From Sphingomonas sp. (GTDB lineage: Bacteria > Pseudomonadota > Alphaproteobacteria > Sphingomonadales > Sphingomonadaceae), in NCBI GenBank assembly GCA_019508115.1, contig JAEKMC010000132.1, forward strand, positions 1-42,131: DNA of 42,131 nt, written 5' to 3'. Position 1 is the first letter of the stretch; each line of letters opens with the position of its first letter. The notes under the pieces are model-generated. The model had not been told where the DNA came from and did not search any database. It worked only from the letters and a program-made list of their open reading frames with translations. Both the position numbers and the translations under genes were made by a program. Shown one piece after another: positions 17,738 through 26,077 of the stretch.

Positions 17738-19557
17738 TCCACCGTGACGCTCTTGGCGAGGTTGCGCGGCTGGTCGACATCCGTGCCCTTCGCCACCGCG
17801 ACATGATAAGCGAGCAATTGCACCGGTATCGCATAGACGAGCGGGGCAATCAGCGGATGCACCTTCGGCATCGTAATCGTGGCCAGACATCCCTCTCCTG
17901 CGGCTTCCACGCCGTCATAATCCGAGATCAGCACAACCTTGCCGCCCCGGGCCTGAACTTCTTGCATGTTTGAGACCGTCTTGTCGAACAGGGGGCCGGA
18001 CGGCGCAATGACGATGATGGGAACGGCTTCGTCGATCAACGCGATCGGCCCGTGCTTCATCTCGCCCGCAGCATAGCCTTCAGCGTGGATATAGCTGATT
18101 TCCTTGAGTTTGAGCGCGCCTTCCATTGCCAGTGGATAGTCCGGCCCACGACCGAGATAGAGCACGTCGCGCGCCGCCGCGATGTGGTGCGCCATATTCT
18201 GGATTGCCTCGTCATAGGCCAGCGCGCCGTTCAGTGCGGCGGGCGCCTCGGCGAGATGGCGGACGATGGCACGCTCCTCGTCCCGGCTCAGCCGCCCTTT
18301 GGCGCGGGCGAGGTTGACCGCGAGCGCGGCGAGCACGGCAAGCTGACAGGTGAAGGCCTTGGTCGAGGCGACCCCGATCTCCGGCCCCGCATGCGTCGAG
18401 AGCAACAGGTCGGCCTCGCGCGCCATCGTCGATGTGGGCACGTTGACCACGACCGCGATCTTCTGCCCCTCACTGCGCGCGTGGCGCAGCGCCGCGAGCG
18501 TGTCGGCGGTCTCGCCCGACTGGCTGATGAAGAGCGCGAGCCCACCCGGCTCGAGCACGGGTGCGCGATAGCGGAATTCGCTCGCCACATCGACGTCGAC
18601 CGGTACGCGCGCGAATTGCTCGAACCAATATTTGGCGACCATGCCCGCGTAGAAACTGGTGCCGCAGGCGACGATCGTGATCCGCTTGACCGACGCCAGG
18701 TCAAAATCCTCGGTCGGCAGCGATACGCTTTCCTCGAGCCGGCGGAGATAGGAGCGCAGCGTCTGCGCGACGACGATCGGCTGCTCGTAAATCTCCTTGA
18801 GCATGAAGTGGCGATGATTGCCCTTCGTCAGCGCGATATCGGTTGCGCCCGACTGGACGATCGGCCGCTCGACCGGATTGTCCTGCGCGTCGAAGATTTG
18901 CGCGCCGTCGCGGGTGACGACGACCCAGTCGCCCTCCTCCAGATAGCAGATGCGCTGGGTCAGTGGCGCCAGTGCGAGCGCGTCCGAGCCCAGATAGGTC
19001 TCGCCCTCGCCATAGCCGACCACCAGGGGCGAGCCGAGCCGTGCGCCGATCAGCAGATCGGGATGTTCGCGGAACAGGATCGCCAGCGCGAAGGCGCCGT
19101 GCAGCCGCTTGAGCACCGCCGCCACCGCCGCGGCCGGTTCGGCGCCCTGCTCGACTTGTTCGGAGACCAGATGCGCCACCACCTCGGTATCGGTCTGGCT
19201 TGAAAAGACGCGGCCGCGCGCCTGCAATTCCTCACGCAGCGGCTTGAAATTCTCGATGATACCATTGTGGACGACGGCCACCTCGCCGGTCGCGTGCGGA
19301 TGCGCATTGTCCTCGGTCGGCGCGCCGTGCGTCGCCCAGCGCGTGTGCGCGATGCCGGTCGTGCCCGGCAGCGGACTTTCGTGGAGAACAGCGGCGAGAT
19401 TGTCGAGCTTGCCCGGCGCACGGCGGCGATCGATCAGGCCGTCATGATCGGTTGCGATACCCGCCGAATCATAGCCGCGATATTCGAGCCGGCGCAGGCC
19501 GCTCAATAGCCGCCCGCAAACCTCTTCCTTGCCGACGATACCGATAATTCCGCACAC
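17734..19557 (-). CDS. glmS: glutamine--fructose-6-phosphate aminotransferase (isomerizing)
   Basis: This 607-residue enzyme makes glucosamine 6-phosphate from fructose 6-phosphate and glutamine, the first step to UDP-GlcNAc. The N-terminal MCGIIGIVG has the catalytic C2 after Met removal, and RRLEYRGYDSAG, HTRWATHG and HNGIIEN complete the glutaminase domain (1-240). Two SIS domains follow, with ACGTSFYAGM, FISQSGETADTL, STKAF and EGALKLKEISYIHAEGYAAGE. The C-terminal AKSVTVE is the conserved flexible tail. Length is normal. No glmS ribozyme-like structure is evident in the 185-base leader, as expected outside Gram-positives. The retropepsin gene follows with overlap; glmU is nearby but in its own unit. 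Confidence 0.97.
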   Translation of the reverse strand: MCGIIGIVGKEEVCGRLLSGLRRLEYRGYDSAGIATDHDGLIDRRRAPGKLDNLAAVLHESPLPGTTGIAHTRWATHGAPTEDNAHPHATGEVAVVHNGIIENFKPLREELQARGRVFSSQTDTEVVAHLVSEQVEQGAEPAAAVAAVLKRLHGAFALAILFREHPDLLIGARLGSPLVVGYGEGETYLGSDALALAPLTQRICYLEEGDWVVVTRDGAQIFDAQDNPVERPIVQSGATDIALTKGNHRHFMLKEIYEQPIVVAQTLRSYLRRLEESVSLPTEDFDLASVKRITIVACGTSFYAGMVAKYWFEQFARVPVDVDVASEFRYRAPVLEPGGLALFISQSGETADTLAALRHARSEGQKIAVVVNVPTSTMAREADLLLSTHAGPEIGVASTKAFTCQLAVLAALAVNLARAKGRLSRDEERAIVRHLAEAPAALNGALAYDEAIQNMAHHIAAARDVLYLGRGPDYPLAMEGALKLKEISYIHAEGYAAGEMKHGPIALIDEAVPIIVIAPSGPLFDKTVSNMQEVQARGGKVVLISDYDGVEAAGEGCLATITMPKVHPLIAPLVYAIPVQLLAYHVAVAKGTDVDQPRNLAKSVTVE

Positions 19558-19742
19558 GTATCCGCGCTCCTCTCAACCGGGGCTGCGCCAAGCGCCTAAT
19601 CGCGTTGCACCAAGCTGAACAGCGTTTCCAGCCGCTTCGCGCCTGAGGCCTTCGGTCGTTCCCAACACTGGCCGCAGATTCAATCCGAGATGGCTGCAAT
19701 CATCTGCACGCGCGCGCGATCACGCGTTATGGTTTATGAGTT

Positions 19743-20276
19743 ATGAGTTATGAAGAGCGATCCGGGGGGGCGCGCGTGATCCATATCGATTTCCACAGCC
19801 CGCCGGAGGAGCCGGCGAACGAAAAGCAGCGGCAGAAAGCGGTCGAACGCAGCGGCGTGCTCAAGCGCCGCAATGATCCCGCGCTCCAGAAGGTGGTCGA
19901 TGAAGCGGCCGAGATGTTCCAGGCGCCGATCGCCGCCATCTCGATCATCGATCGCGACCGGCAATGGTTCGTCGCGCGAGCCGGGCTGGAGGCGGAGGAA
20001 AGTCCACGCGGCATTTCCTTCTGCGCGCATGCGATCCATTGGCCGGCCGAGCCGCTGGTGGTGCCCGATGCCCGTCACGACCAGCGTTTTTCGGGCAATC
20101 CGTTGGTGATGTTCGCGCCGCACATCCGTTTCTATGCGGGCGTGCCATTGTGTGACCGCCGGGGTTATCCGCTGGGCGCGCTCTGCATCATCGATTCACG
20201 GCCGCGCGAACAGCAGCCCAACATCGTCGAACTGTCCCTGCTCGCGCGCGAGGCCGAGCGAGTGATCGCCCGCTAA
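19743..20276 (+). CDS. single GAF-domain protein
   Basis: This 177-residue soluble protein has a stand-alone GAF domain over residues 45-175. It shows QAPIAAISIIDRDRQWFVARAGLEAEE, SFCAHAIHWPAEPLVVPDARHDQRFSGNPLV and IRFYAGVPLCDRRGYPLGALCIID. It belongs to the group that looks like GAF sensor modules cut from histidine kinases or cyclases, without an output domain. The ligand is unknown. The start lies in TTATGAGTTATGAGTTATGAA, a short tandem repeat with several ATGs; only the one at 19743 opens this frame. It sits alone on the plus strand between glmS and glmU, and its TAA overlaps the opposing glmU stop. Confidence 0.82.
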   Translation: MSYEERSGGARVIHIDFHSPPEEPANEKQRQKAVERSGVLKRRNDPALQKVVDEAAEMFQAPIAAISIIDRDRQWFVARAGLEAEESPRGISFCAHAIHWPAEPLVVPDARHDQRFSGNPLVMFAPHIRFYAGVPLCDRRGYPLGALCIIDSRPREQQPNIVELSLLAREAERVIAR

Positions 20277-21613
20277 CCCTTCCGCTTGCCTTCGCGGAAG
20301 CGAGCAGCCCAACCCGCCAGCACGCGCTGCGGCGCCCGCGCGACCGCGAGCGCATCGGCCGGCACGTCCTTGGTGATGATCGACCCCGCTCCCGTGATCG
20401 CGCCGTCGCCCACGGTCACCGGCGCCACCAAGGCGGTATTGGACCCGATGAAAGCATTGGCGCCTATCTTCGTGGGATATTTGCCGAAACCGTCATAATT
20501 GCAGGTGATCGTACCCGCGCCGATATTACTCTTCGCGCCAATCTCGGCGTCGCCGATATAGGTCAGGTGGTTCGCCTTCGCCCCGGCACCCAATCGCGCC
20601 TTCTTGATCTCGACGAAATTGCCGACATGCGCGTCGGCACCGATCTCGGCGCCAGGGCGGAGCCGGGCATAAGGGCCGATGATCGCGCCGCTTTCGACGC
20701 GCGCGCCTTCGATATGGCTGAAAGCGTGGATCGTGACCCGGTCCGCAATCGCGACACCGGGGCCGAACACGACATTTTGGCCGACGGTCACATCGCGGCC
20801 GATTTGCGTATCCCAGGCGAACCAAACCGTCTCCGGCGCGAGCAGGCTCGCGCCCCCCGCCATCGCCTCGGCCCGGCGGCGCGCCTGCCACAGCGCCTCG
20901 ACCTCAGCCAGTTCGGCGCGGCTGTTGACGCCCGCCACTTCATCTGGATCGGCTTCGATCACCGCCGATACGCGCCCTTCGGCATTCGCCAGCATCACGA
21001 TATCGGGCAGATAATATTCGCCCGCCGCATTGCGGTTGTCGACCTGCGCGAGCAAGCGCCACAGATCGGCCGAACGCACCGCCATCAGCCCCGAATTGCA
21101 GAGATTTACCGCGCGTTCCTCGATGCTCGCATCCTTATGCTCGACCATCTTGAGGATGCGGCCATGCTCGGCGACGATACGGCCATAGGTGAGCGTCTGG
21201 TCGGGCCGAAAGCCGAGCACGACGATTGCGGGCGCATCCTCCTCATGCAGCCGCGCGACCATGCGCGCCATCGTCTCCGCCGTGACGAGCGGCACGTCGC
21301 CATAGAGGATCAGGACGTCGCCATCGAAGCCATCGAGCGCGGCTTCGGCCTGCCGGACCGCATGTGCTGTGCCGAGCTGGTCCGCCTGGACCGCGACCGC
21401 AAGCCCGAGCGGCTGTGCGAACGCCTCGACCTGCTCGCGCCCCGCGCCCGCGACGATCACGGTCCGCTTCGCGCCCAAAGCCGCGACCGCGTCGGTCAGG
21501 TGGCCCAGCATCGGCCGCCCCGCGACCGGGTGCAGCACCTTGTGCAGATCGGACTTCATGCGCGTGCCCTTGCCGGCGGCAAGGATGATGGCGGCGAGCG
21601 GCGTGTCGGTCAT
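20273..21613 (-). CDS. glmU: bifunctional UDP-N-acetylglucosamine pyrophosphorylase / glucosamine-1-phosphate N-acetyltransferase
   Basis: This 446-residue protein starts at ATG 21613. The N-terminal uridyltransferase domain has LAAGKGTRMKSDLHKVLHP (nucleotide loop), QLGTAHAV and LILYGDVPL (metal-binding Asp). The C-terminal left-handed beta-helix acetyltransferase shows hexapeptide repeats from residue 245 on, with ARLRPGAEIGADAHVGNFVEIKKA, ANHLTYIGDAEIG and NYDGFGKYPTKIG. It makes UDP-GlcNAc from GlcN-1-P, acetyl-CoA and UTP. Length fits the alphaproteobacterial form (about 450). Its TAG stop overlaps the stop of the convergent GAF gene. Confidence 0.96.
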   Translation of the reverse strand: MTDTPLAAIILAAGKGTRMKSDLHKVLHPVAGRPMLGHLTDAVAALGAKRTVIVAGAGREQVEAFAQPLGLAVAVQADQLGTAHAVRQAEAALDGFDGDVLILYGDVPLVTAETMARMVARLHEEDAPAIVVLGFRPDQTLTYGRIVAEHGRILKMVEHKDASIEERAVNLCNSGLMAVRSADLWRLLAQVDNRNAAGEYYLPDIVMLANAEGRVSAVIEADPDEVAGVNSRAELAEVEALWQARRRAEAMAGGASLLAPETVWFAWDTQIGRDVTVGQNVVFGPGVAIADRVTIHAFSHIEGARVESGAIIGPYARLRPGAEIGADAHVGNFVEIKKARLGAGAKANHLTYIGDAEIGAKSNIGAGTITCNYDGFGKYPTKIGANAFIGSNTALVAPVTVGDGAITGAGSIITKDVPADALAVARAPQRVLAGWAARFREGKRKG

Positions 21614-21765
21614 GGGGCCGCGCTTTGCCACGTTCCGCCCAGGCGTTCCATCCCGGCCGTCGCACGCTTGTAACCTGTCGCGGCAATCAGGATCGGATGC
21701 CTGTTCCCGCCGTGATTCTCGCCGCCCCCTTCCCCACCGGCCAATCCCGCTCTACGGCGCGCGCC

Positions 21766-22431
21766 ATGGGGCAGATTCCATTCGATGTGGTCGTGTTCGA
21801 TCTCGACGGGACGCTGGCGGACACCGCGCTCGATCTGACCGCATCGCTCAACCATGCGCTTGGCGAGCTTGGCCGCCCCCCGATCCCGGCGGAAGGCGTG
21901 CGCCGCATGGTGGGCCACGGCGCGCGCGCCCTGCTGCGCAAGGGGCTGGCGGCGACGGGCGAAGTGGACGATGCGCTGATCGAGCAGGCTTTTCCGCTGC
22001 TTGTCGGCTATTATGAAGATCATATCGCCGATCACACCAAGCCGTTCGATGGCGTCGAGACCGCGCTCGATGCGCTCGATGCGCAGGGCGTGAAACTTGC
22101 GATCTGCACCAACAAGCTCGAGGGATTGACGCTCGGCCTGGTTGCCGCGCTCGGCTGGCAGGACCGCTTCGCCGCGATCGTCGGCGGGGATACGCTGGCC
22201 CAGCGCAAACCGGATCCCGCCCCCGTCCACGAAGCGATCCGGCGCGCGGGCGGCGGGCGCGCGGCCTTCGTCGGCGATTCTATCAGCGACACCGATGCCG
22301 CGCGCGCAGCGGGCATCCCCTGCGTGGCGCTGACCTTCGGCTTTTCGGACCGGCCCGCCGACCAGCTCGGCGCGAACGCGCTGATCGATCATTATGATCA
22401 GCTCCTGCCGGCGCTGGAGAGGCTCGGCTGA
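21766..22431 (+). CDS. gph: phosphoglycolate phosphatase, HAD family
   Basis: This 221-residue haloacid-dehalogenase enzyme has motif I VVFDLDGTLADT (nucleophile and acid Asp), a four-helix cap (LNHALGELGRPP, VRRMVGHGARALLRKG), motif II ICTNK, motif III Lys in QRKPDPAPV, and motif IV FVGDSISDTDAARAAG. It hydrolyses 2-phosphoglycolate, a product of oxidative DNA end repair. The ATG at 21766 gives the family N-terminus but has a poor ribosome site. An ATG at 21697 has AGGA before it and would add 23 residues that look non-native. phoR begins two bases after its stop, so the two are probably co-transcribed. Confidence 0.87.
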   Translation: MGQIPFDVVVFDLDGTLADTALDLTASLNHALGELGRPPIPAEGVRRMVGHGARALLRKGLAATGEVDDALIEQAFPLLVGYYEDHIADHTKPFDGVETALDALDAQGVKLAICTNKLEGLTLGLVAALGWQDRFAAIVGGDTLAQRKPDPAPVHEAIRRAGGGRAAFVGDSISDTDAARAAGIPCVALTFGFSDRPADQLGANALIDHYDQLLPALERLG

Positions 22432-22432
22432 G

Positions 22433-23497
22433 ATGGCCTTGCCGCGCTTCACCCGGCTCGGCTCCGGCCCGATCGCGGAGAGCAAGCCGGCGCCGCCTGA
22501 CCCCACCGGCCCGCTGATCGAGGCGCTGACCGATCCGCTGCTCGTGCTCGACGGCTATCATATCAGCCACGCCAATCAGGCCGCGCGCGCGCTGCTCGGC
22601 GAACATATCGTGGGCGATTATGTGCGGCTTGCGCTGCGCCATCCCGCGGCGGCGCCCGTGCTCAGCGGCGACGAAGACGGTCCGATCGCGCTCAACGGCC
22701 TGGGCGGACATGACCGTTTATGGGAATTGAGCGCGGGCACGATCGCGCCCGGCAAGCGCCTGATCCGCCTGACCGACCGCAGCGCGCAACGCGCCGCCGA
22801 CCAGATGCGCGTCGACTTCGTCGCCAATGCGAGCCACGAATTGCGAACGCCCCTCGCCTCGCTGATCGGCTTCATCGAGACGCTGGAGGATGCCAACGGA
22901 CCCGAAGATGCCGCCACGCGCCTGCGCTTCCTGTCGATCATGGAGGGCGAGGCACGCCGCATGCAGCGGCTCATCAACGATCTCATGTCTCTCTCGCGGA
23001 TCGAGGCCGACCGTTACTTCCTGCCCAAGGATCGGATCGACGTGGCGCCGGTGCTGCGCGAAGTGGCGGACGAATTCGTGACGCGGCGCGACGGCCGGCG
23101 CCTGAGCCTGAACAACACGGCTTCGGGGAAGGCGATCGTGATCGGCGATCGCGGGCAATTGCACCAGCTGATCCACAACATCATCAGCAATGCCTTTAAA
23201 TATGGCCGCGAAGATTCGCCCGTGATCGCCACGCTGAAGGTCGCCAAAGGCATAGCGCGGTTCAGCGTGACGGACGAGGGCGACGGCATCGCGCCCGAGC
23301 ATCTGCCGCGGCTGACCGAGCGCTTCTTCCGCGCCGATCCCGGCCGCAGCCGCGCGATCGGGGGTACCGGGCTGGGGCTCGCGATCGTCAAGCATATCGT
23401 CGAGCGCCATCGCGGCCGGCTCGATATCGCCAGCATTGTGGGGACCGGCACGACCGTTACGGTCGAACTTCCTCTCGCGAGTGCCGGAGCGTCGTGA
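22433..23497 (+). CDS. phoR: phosphate-regulon sensor histidine kinase PhoR (soluble form)
   Basis: This 354-residue kinase has a PAS-like sensor region (30-115), a HisKA domain with the phospho-accepting H135 in FVANASHELRTPLASL, and a HATPase domain with HNIISNAFKYG (N box), DEGDGIAPEHLPRLTERFFR (G1/F) and GGTGLGLAIVKHIVERHRG (G2). No transmembrane helix is visible at the N-terminus, as in other sphingomonad PhoR proteins, so sensing must come through membrane partners. Identity rests on sequence style and on phoU and phoB directly downstream. PhoR normally receives its signal from PstSCAB and PhoU; the pst genes that usually follow phoR are absent here. It overlaps nothing and starts right after gph. 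Confidence 0.88.
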   Translation: MALPRFTRLGSGPIAESKPAPPDPTGPLIEALTDPLLVLDGYHISHANQAARALLGEHIVGDYVRLALRHPAAAPVLSGDEDGPIALNGLGGHDRLWELSAGTIAPGKRLIRLTDRSAQRAADQMRVDFVANASHELRTPLASLIGFIETLEDANGPEDAATRLRFLSIMEGEARRMQRLINDLMSLSRIEADRYFLPKDRIDVAPVLREVADEFVTRRDGRRLSLNNTASGKAIVIGDRGQLHQLIHNIISNAFKYGREDSPVIATLKVAKGIARFSVTDEGDGIAPEHLPRLTERFFRADPGRSRAIGGTGLGLAIVKHIVERHRGRLDIASIVGTGTTVTVELPLASAGAS

Positions 23498-23548
23498 ACG
23501 CCGTGTCGGCCGGGATGCGCGGAGGCGCATTCTCAATTGCCCCGGGAC

Positions 23549-23566
23549 CTGTCATAAAAGTGACGC
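23549..23566 (+). promoter_or_regulatory. candidate Pho box before phoU
   Basis: CTGTCATAAAAGTGACGC starts with an exact CTGTCAT half-site and has a weaker second half (GTGACGC) at 11-base spacing. The Pho box consensus is two CTGTCAT-like repeats. It lies 53 bases before the phoU ATG in the 104-base gap after phoR, where pstS would usually begin. It would let PhoB drive phoU-phoB. The second half-site is imperfect, so confidence is moderate. Confidence 0.5.
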
Positions 23567-23601
23567 CGAGCAGCCCCATTGCGGGCCGAAGGAGTGCTTA
23601 A

Positions 23602-24242
23602 ATGGCGACCAGCGGTCATACGGTTAAGGCGTTCGACGAAGATCTTGGGGAGTTGCGGGCAATGGTCGCCGAAATGGGCGGCCTGGCCGAGGCGGCTATC
23701 GACGGCGCCGTCCAGGCGCTGACGCGCCGCGATACCGAAGCCGCCGCGCGCATCGTCCAGCACGACAAGCGCATCGACGAGATCGAGCATGAGGTGGAAC
23801 GCCGCGTCGTCCGCCTGATCGCGCTACGCGCGCCACTCGCCGACGATCTGCGCGAGGTGATCGCCGCGCTCAAGATTGCGGGCGTGATCGAGCGGATTGG
23901 TGATTATGCCAAGAATATCGCCAAGCGCGTTCCGCTGCTCCAGGACATGCGTGGGATCGAGCCGCTGGCGATCCTTCCTTCGATGGCGCGCGCGGCATCC
24001 GAAATGGTGCATGACGTGCTCAACGCCTTCGCCGCGCGCGACCCCGAAGGCGCTTGCTCACCTACATGATGGAAAATCCGAACAATATCGGCGCGTCGAC
24101 GCACCTCTTGTTCATCGCCAAGAATATCGAGCGGATCGGCGACCATGCGACCAACGCGGCCGAGATGATCTATTATGCCGCGACCGGCGAACAGATGCCC
24201 GAACGCCCGCGGGGCGCCGATGCTTTGGCGCCCGCTGCCTGA
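23602..24242 (+). pseudogene. phoU: phosphate-signalling regulator PhoU, broken by an internal deletion and frameshift
   Basis: From ATG 23602 the first frame gives the first three-helix PhoU repeat: HTVKAFDEDLGELRAMVAEMGGLAEAA, then DDLREVIAALKIAGVIERIGDYAKNIAKR with the metal-binding E/D motif. It continues to NAFAARDPEGA at about 24050 and then stops at 24069 after nonsense. The second repeat resumes in another frame: LTYMMENPNNIGASTHLLFIAKNIERIGDHATNAAEMIYY, ending at 24242. The family has about 20 residues between DPE and LTYMM (the RDEEVDxxYN region), which are missing. Total length is 641 bases, not a multiple of three. Intact PhoU holds PhoR in its inhibitory state and limits Pst uptake. 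If the break is real, the regulon should be poorly switched off. A sequencing or assembly error is the alternative. Confidence 0.85.
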
Positions 24243-24246
24243 CGCC

Positions 24247-24945
24247 ATGACCGGAGCACGCATTCTCCTCGTCGAAGACGACGAGGCTCTCGCTGAATTG
24301 CTGACCTGGCATCTCCGCCGGGAGGGCCATGATGTCGAACAGACCGCCGATGGCGAGGAAGCTTTGCTGCTCGCCGCCGAAGGGCCGCCCGACATCGTGC
24401 TGCTCGACTGGATGATCGAGGGGCTTTCGGGGATCGAGGTCTGCCGCCGGCTGCGCCGCGCGACGCAGACCGCCAACGTGCCGATCATCATGCTCACCGC
24501 GCGCGGCGAGGAAGAAGACCGCATCCGCGGGCTGGAGACCGGCGCCGACGATTATGTGACCAAGCCCTTCTCCCCGCGCGAGCTGGTCGCGCGCGTCGCC
24601 GCCGTGCTGCGCCGGGTGCGCCCGGCCTTGGCCGGCGAGCGGCTGGCTTATTCAGGCATCGAGATGGACATTGCCGACCACAAGGTGCGCCGCGACGGCA
24701 TCGCGCTCGCGCTCGGCCCGACCGAATTCCGGCTGCTGCGCCACTTCATGGAGCATCCCGGCCGCGTCTTCTCGCGCGAACGCCTGCTCGATTCGGTGTG
24801 GGGCCGCGACAGCGACATCGAGCCGCGCACGGTCGACGTCCACATCCGCCGCCTGCGCAAGGCGATCAATGTCGGCGATGCGCCCGACCTGATCCGCACC
24901 GTCCGCTCCGCCGGTTACGCGCTCGACGCCGAAGGAACCGCCTGA
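24247..24945 (+). CDS. phoB: phosphate-regulon response regulator PhoB
   Basis: This 232-residue OmpR-family regulator starts at ATG 24247, four bases after the phoU stop. The receiver domain has acidic pocket E10-D11-D12 (LLVEDDEAL), phospho-acceptor D54 in VLLDWMIEG, the Thr in IIMLTARGEE and the Lys in YVTKPFSPREL. The C-terminal winged helix (about 130-230) has LGPTEFRLLRHFMEHPGRVFSRERLLDSVWG and PRTVDVHIRRLRKAI, typical of PhoB. Phosphorylated PhoB binds Pho boxes and activates phosphate-starvation genes. LLDWMIEGLSGIE is characteristic of PhoB over other OmpR paralogues. Confidence 0.93.
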   Translation: MTGARILLVEDDEALAELLTWHLRREGHDVEQTADGEEALLLAAEGPPDIVLLDWMIEGLSGIEVCRRLRRATQTANVPIIMLTARGEEEDRIRGLETGADDYVTKPFSPRELVARVAAVLRRVRPALAGERLAYSGIEMDIADHKVRRDGIALALGPTEFRLLRHFMEHPGRVFSRERLLDSVWGRDSDIEPRTVDVHIRRLRKAINVGDAPDLIRTVRSAGYALDAEGTA

Positions 24946-24963
24946 GCGCCGATTGGGCTTAGT

Positions 24964-25302
24964 CTATTCCTCGACCAACTTGAGCAGCTTGCGCTCGATC
25001 GGGGCGAGTACCGGCCCCAGTTCATGGCCGCGTTTGAGCACCGCCCCGTGCTCGCCGATCAGCGCCCATTCCCCCTGGCGCTGGCGAAGCGCGGGGCGTT
25101 TCTCGATCCGATATTCGGGGCGCTCGGCGGCGCGGCGAAAACAGGCGAAGCAGGCCGCATCCTTGTCGAACTGGATCGCATAATCGCGCCAATGGCCCGC
25201 CGCGACCATGCGCCCATAGAGACTGAGTATCCGCTCCAGCTCGGTCCGCGCGAACGCAACCTGCAAGGGTTGCGGCGCCGGAAAGGGCGTGACCGAGCCC
25301 AT
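24964..25302 (-). CDS. DUF2794-family protein
   Basis: This 112-residue protein matches the small alphaproteobacterial DUF2794 family as I know it: an N-terminal VAFARTELERILSLYGRMVAAGHWRDYAIQF block and a central ACFACFRRAAERPEYRIEKRP, ending in PIERKLLKLVE. Function is unknown and I see no catalytic motif. It is soluble. The ATG at 25302 shares one base with the cysE stop (TGATG), so it is translationally coupled as the last gene of the cysE unit. It converges with phoB with an 18-base gap. Confidence 0.85.
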   Translation of the reverse strand: MGSVTPFPAPQPLQVAFARTELERILSLYGRMVAAGHWRDYAIQFDKDAACFACFRRAAERPEYRIEKRPALRQRQGEWALIGEHGAVLKRGHELGPVLAPIERKLLKLVEE

Positions 25303-25994
25303 CAGGCGGACTGGCGATCCGTTTTATCAGCGGGCGTGTCGCGCTCCTCGATCAATTGGGCGAGCTTGCCGCGCAAGGTTTCGACCTCGCACTTCAGCAA
25401 TTCCAACTGCTGCGTCGCCGGATCGAAGCGTTCGCTGCATGGCGTGCCATAGGGTACGAAGGCGTGATAGCTCTGCGCGTCAACCAACGTGGGCCGCGCC
25501 GGAATGCCGACCATCGTGGCGCCCTCGGGCACGTCGCGCGTGACGACCGCGTTGGCGCCGATCCGCGCGCCGGTGGCGACGACGATCGGCCCCAGCACCT
25601 GCGCGCCCGAGCCGATGATCACGTCATCCTCGATCGTGGGATGGCGCTTGCCGGCGATGCCGTCGGCCGGGTTGGTCCCGCCGAGCGTCACGTTCTGGTA
25701 GATGGTGACGTTATTGCCGATCACCGCGGTCTCCCCGATCACGACGAAGCCGTGGTCGATGAAGAAATTCTCGCCGATCTCGGCACCGGGATGAATGTCG
25801 ATCGCGGTGAGGAAGCGCGAGATGTGATTGACCATCCGCGCGAGGAAATAGAGCTCGCCGTTGAACAGCCAGTGCGCGAGGCGATGCAGCCCGAGCGCAA
25901 GCACGCCTGGGTAAAGCAAAATCTCCCACCGCGAACGCGGCGCGGGATCGCGGGTCTTGATCGAATCCAGATAGGCGATGAGTTCACGCTTCAT
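25302..25994 (-). CDS. cysE: serine O-acetyltransferase
   Basis: This 230-residue left-handed beta-helix acetyltransferase of the EpsC/short CysE type transfers acetyl from acetyl-CoA to serine for cysteine synthesis. It shows an N-terminal helix ([24 protein letters not shown]), [53 protein letters not shown] with the catalytic His/Asp pair, [23 protein letters not shown] and GIPARP. The start at ATG 25994 follows GGGAG. After residue 185 a roughly 45-residue tail (from YHAFVPYG) ends in a probable coiled coil ([26 protein letters not shown]). The expected inhibition by cysteine cannot be judged from sequence. Confidence 0.9.
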   Translation of the reverse strand: MKRELIAYLDSIKTRDPAPRSRWEILLYPGVLALGLHRLAHWLFNGELYFLARMVNHISRFLTAIDIHPGAEIGENFFIDHGFVVIGETAVIGNNVTIYQNVTLGGTNPADGIAGKRHPTIEDDVIIGSGAQVLGPIVVATGARIGANAVVTRDVPEGATMVGIPARPTLVDAQSYHAFVPYGTPCSERFDPATQQLELLKCEVETLRGKLAQLIEERDTPADKTDRQSA

Positions 25995-26077
25995 CGTTTT
26001 TGACTCCCTGAGGAGCAGATTTAGGACTGCGCCGACGCGATTTCCAGCCAAGGCGGCGAAAAGCCCATTTTTGTAAG

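Noticed and set aside
19558-19742. glmS ribozyme or riboswitch before glmS
   Set aside because: No matching core or pseudoknot seen, and this ribozyme class is not expected in alphaproteobacteria.
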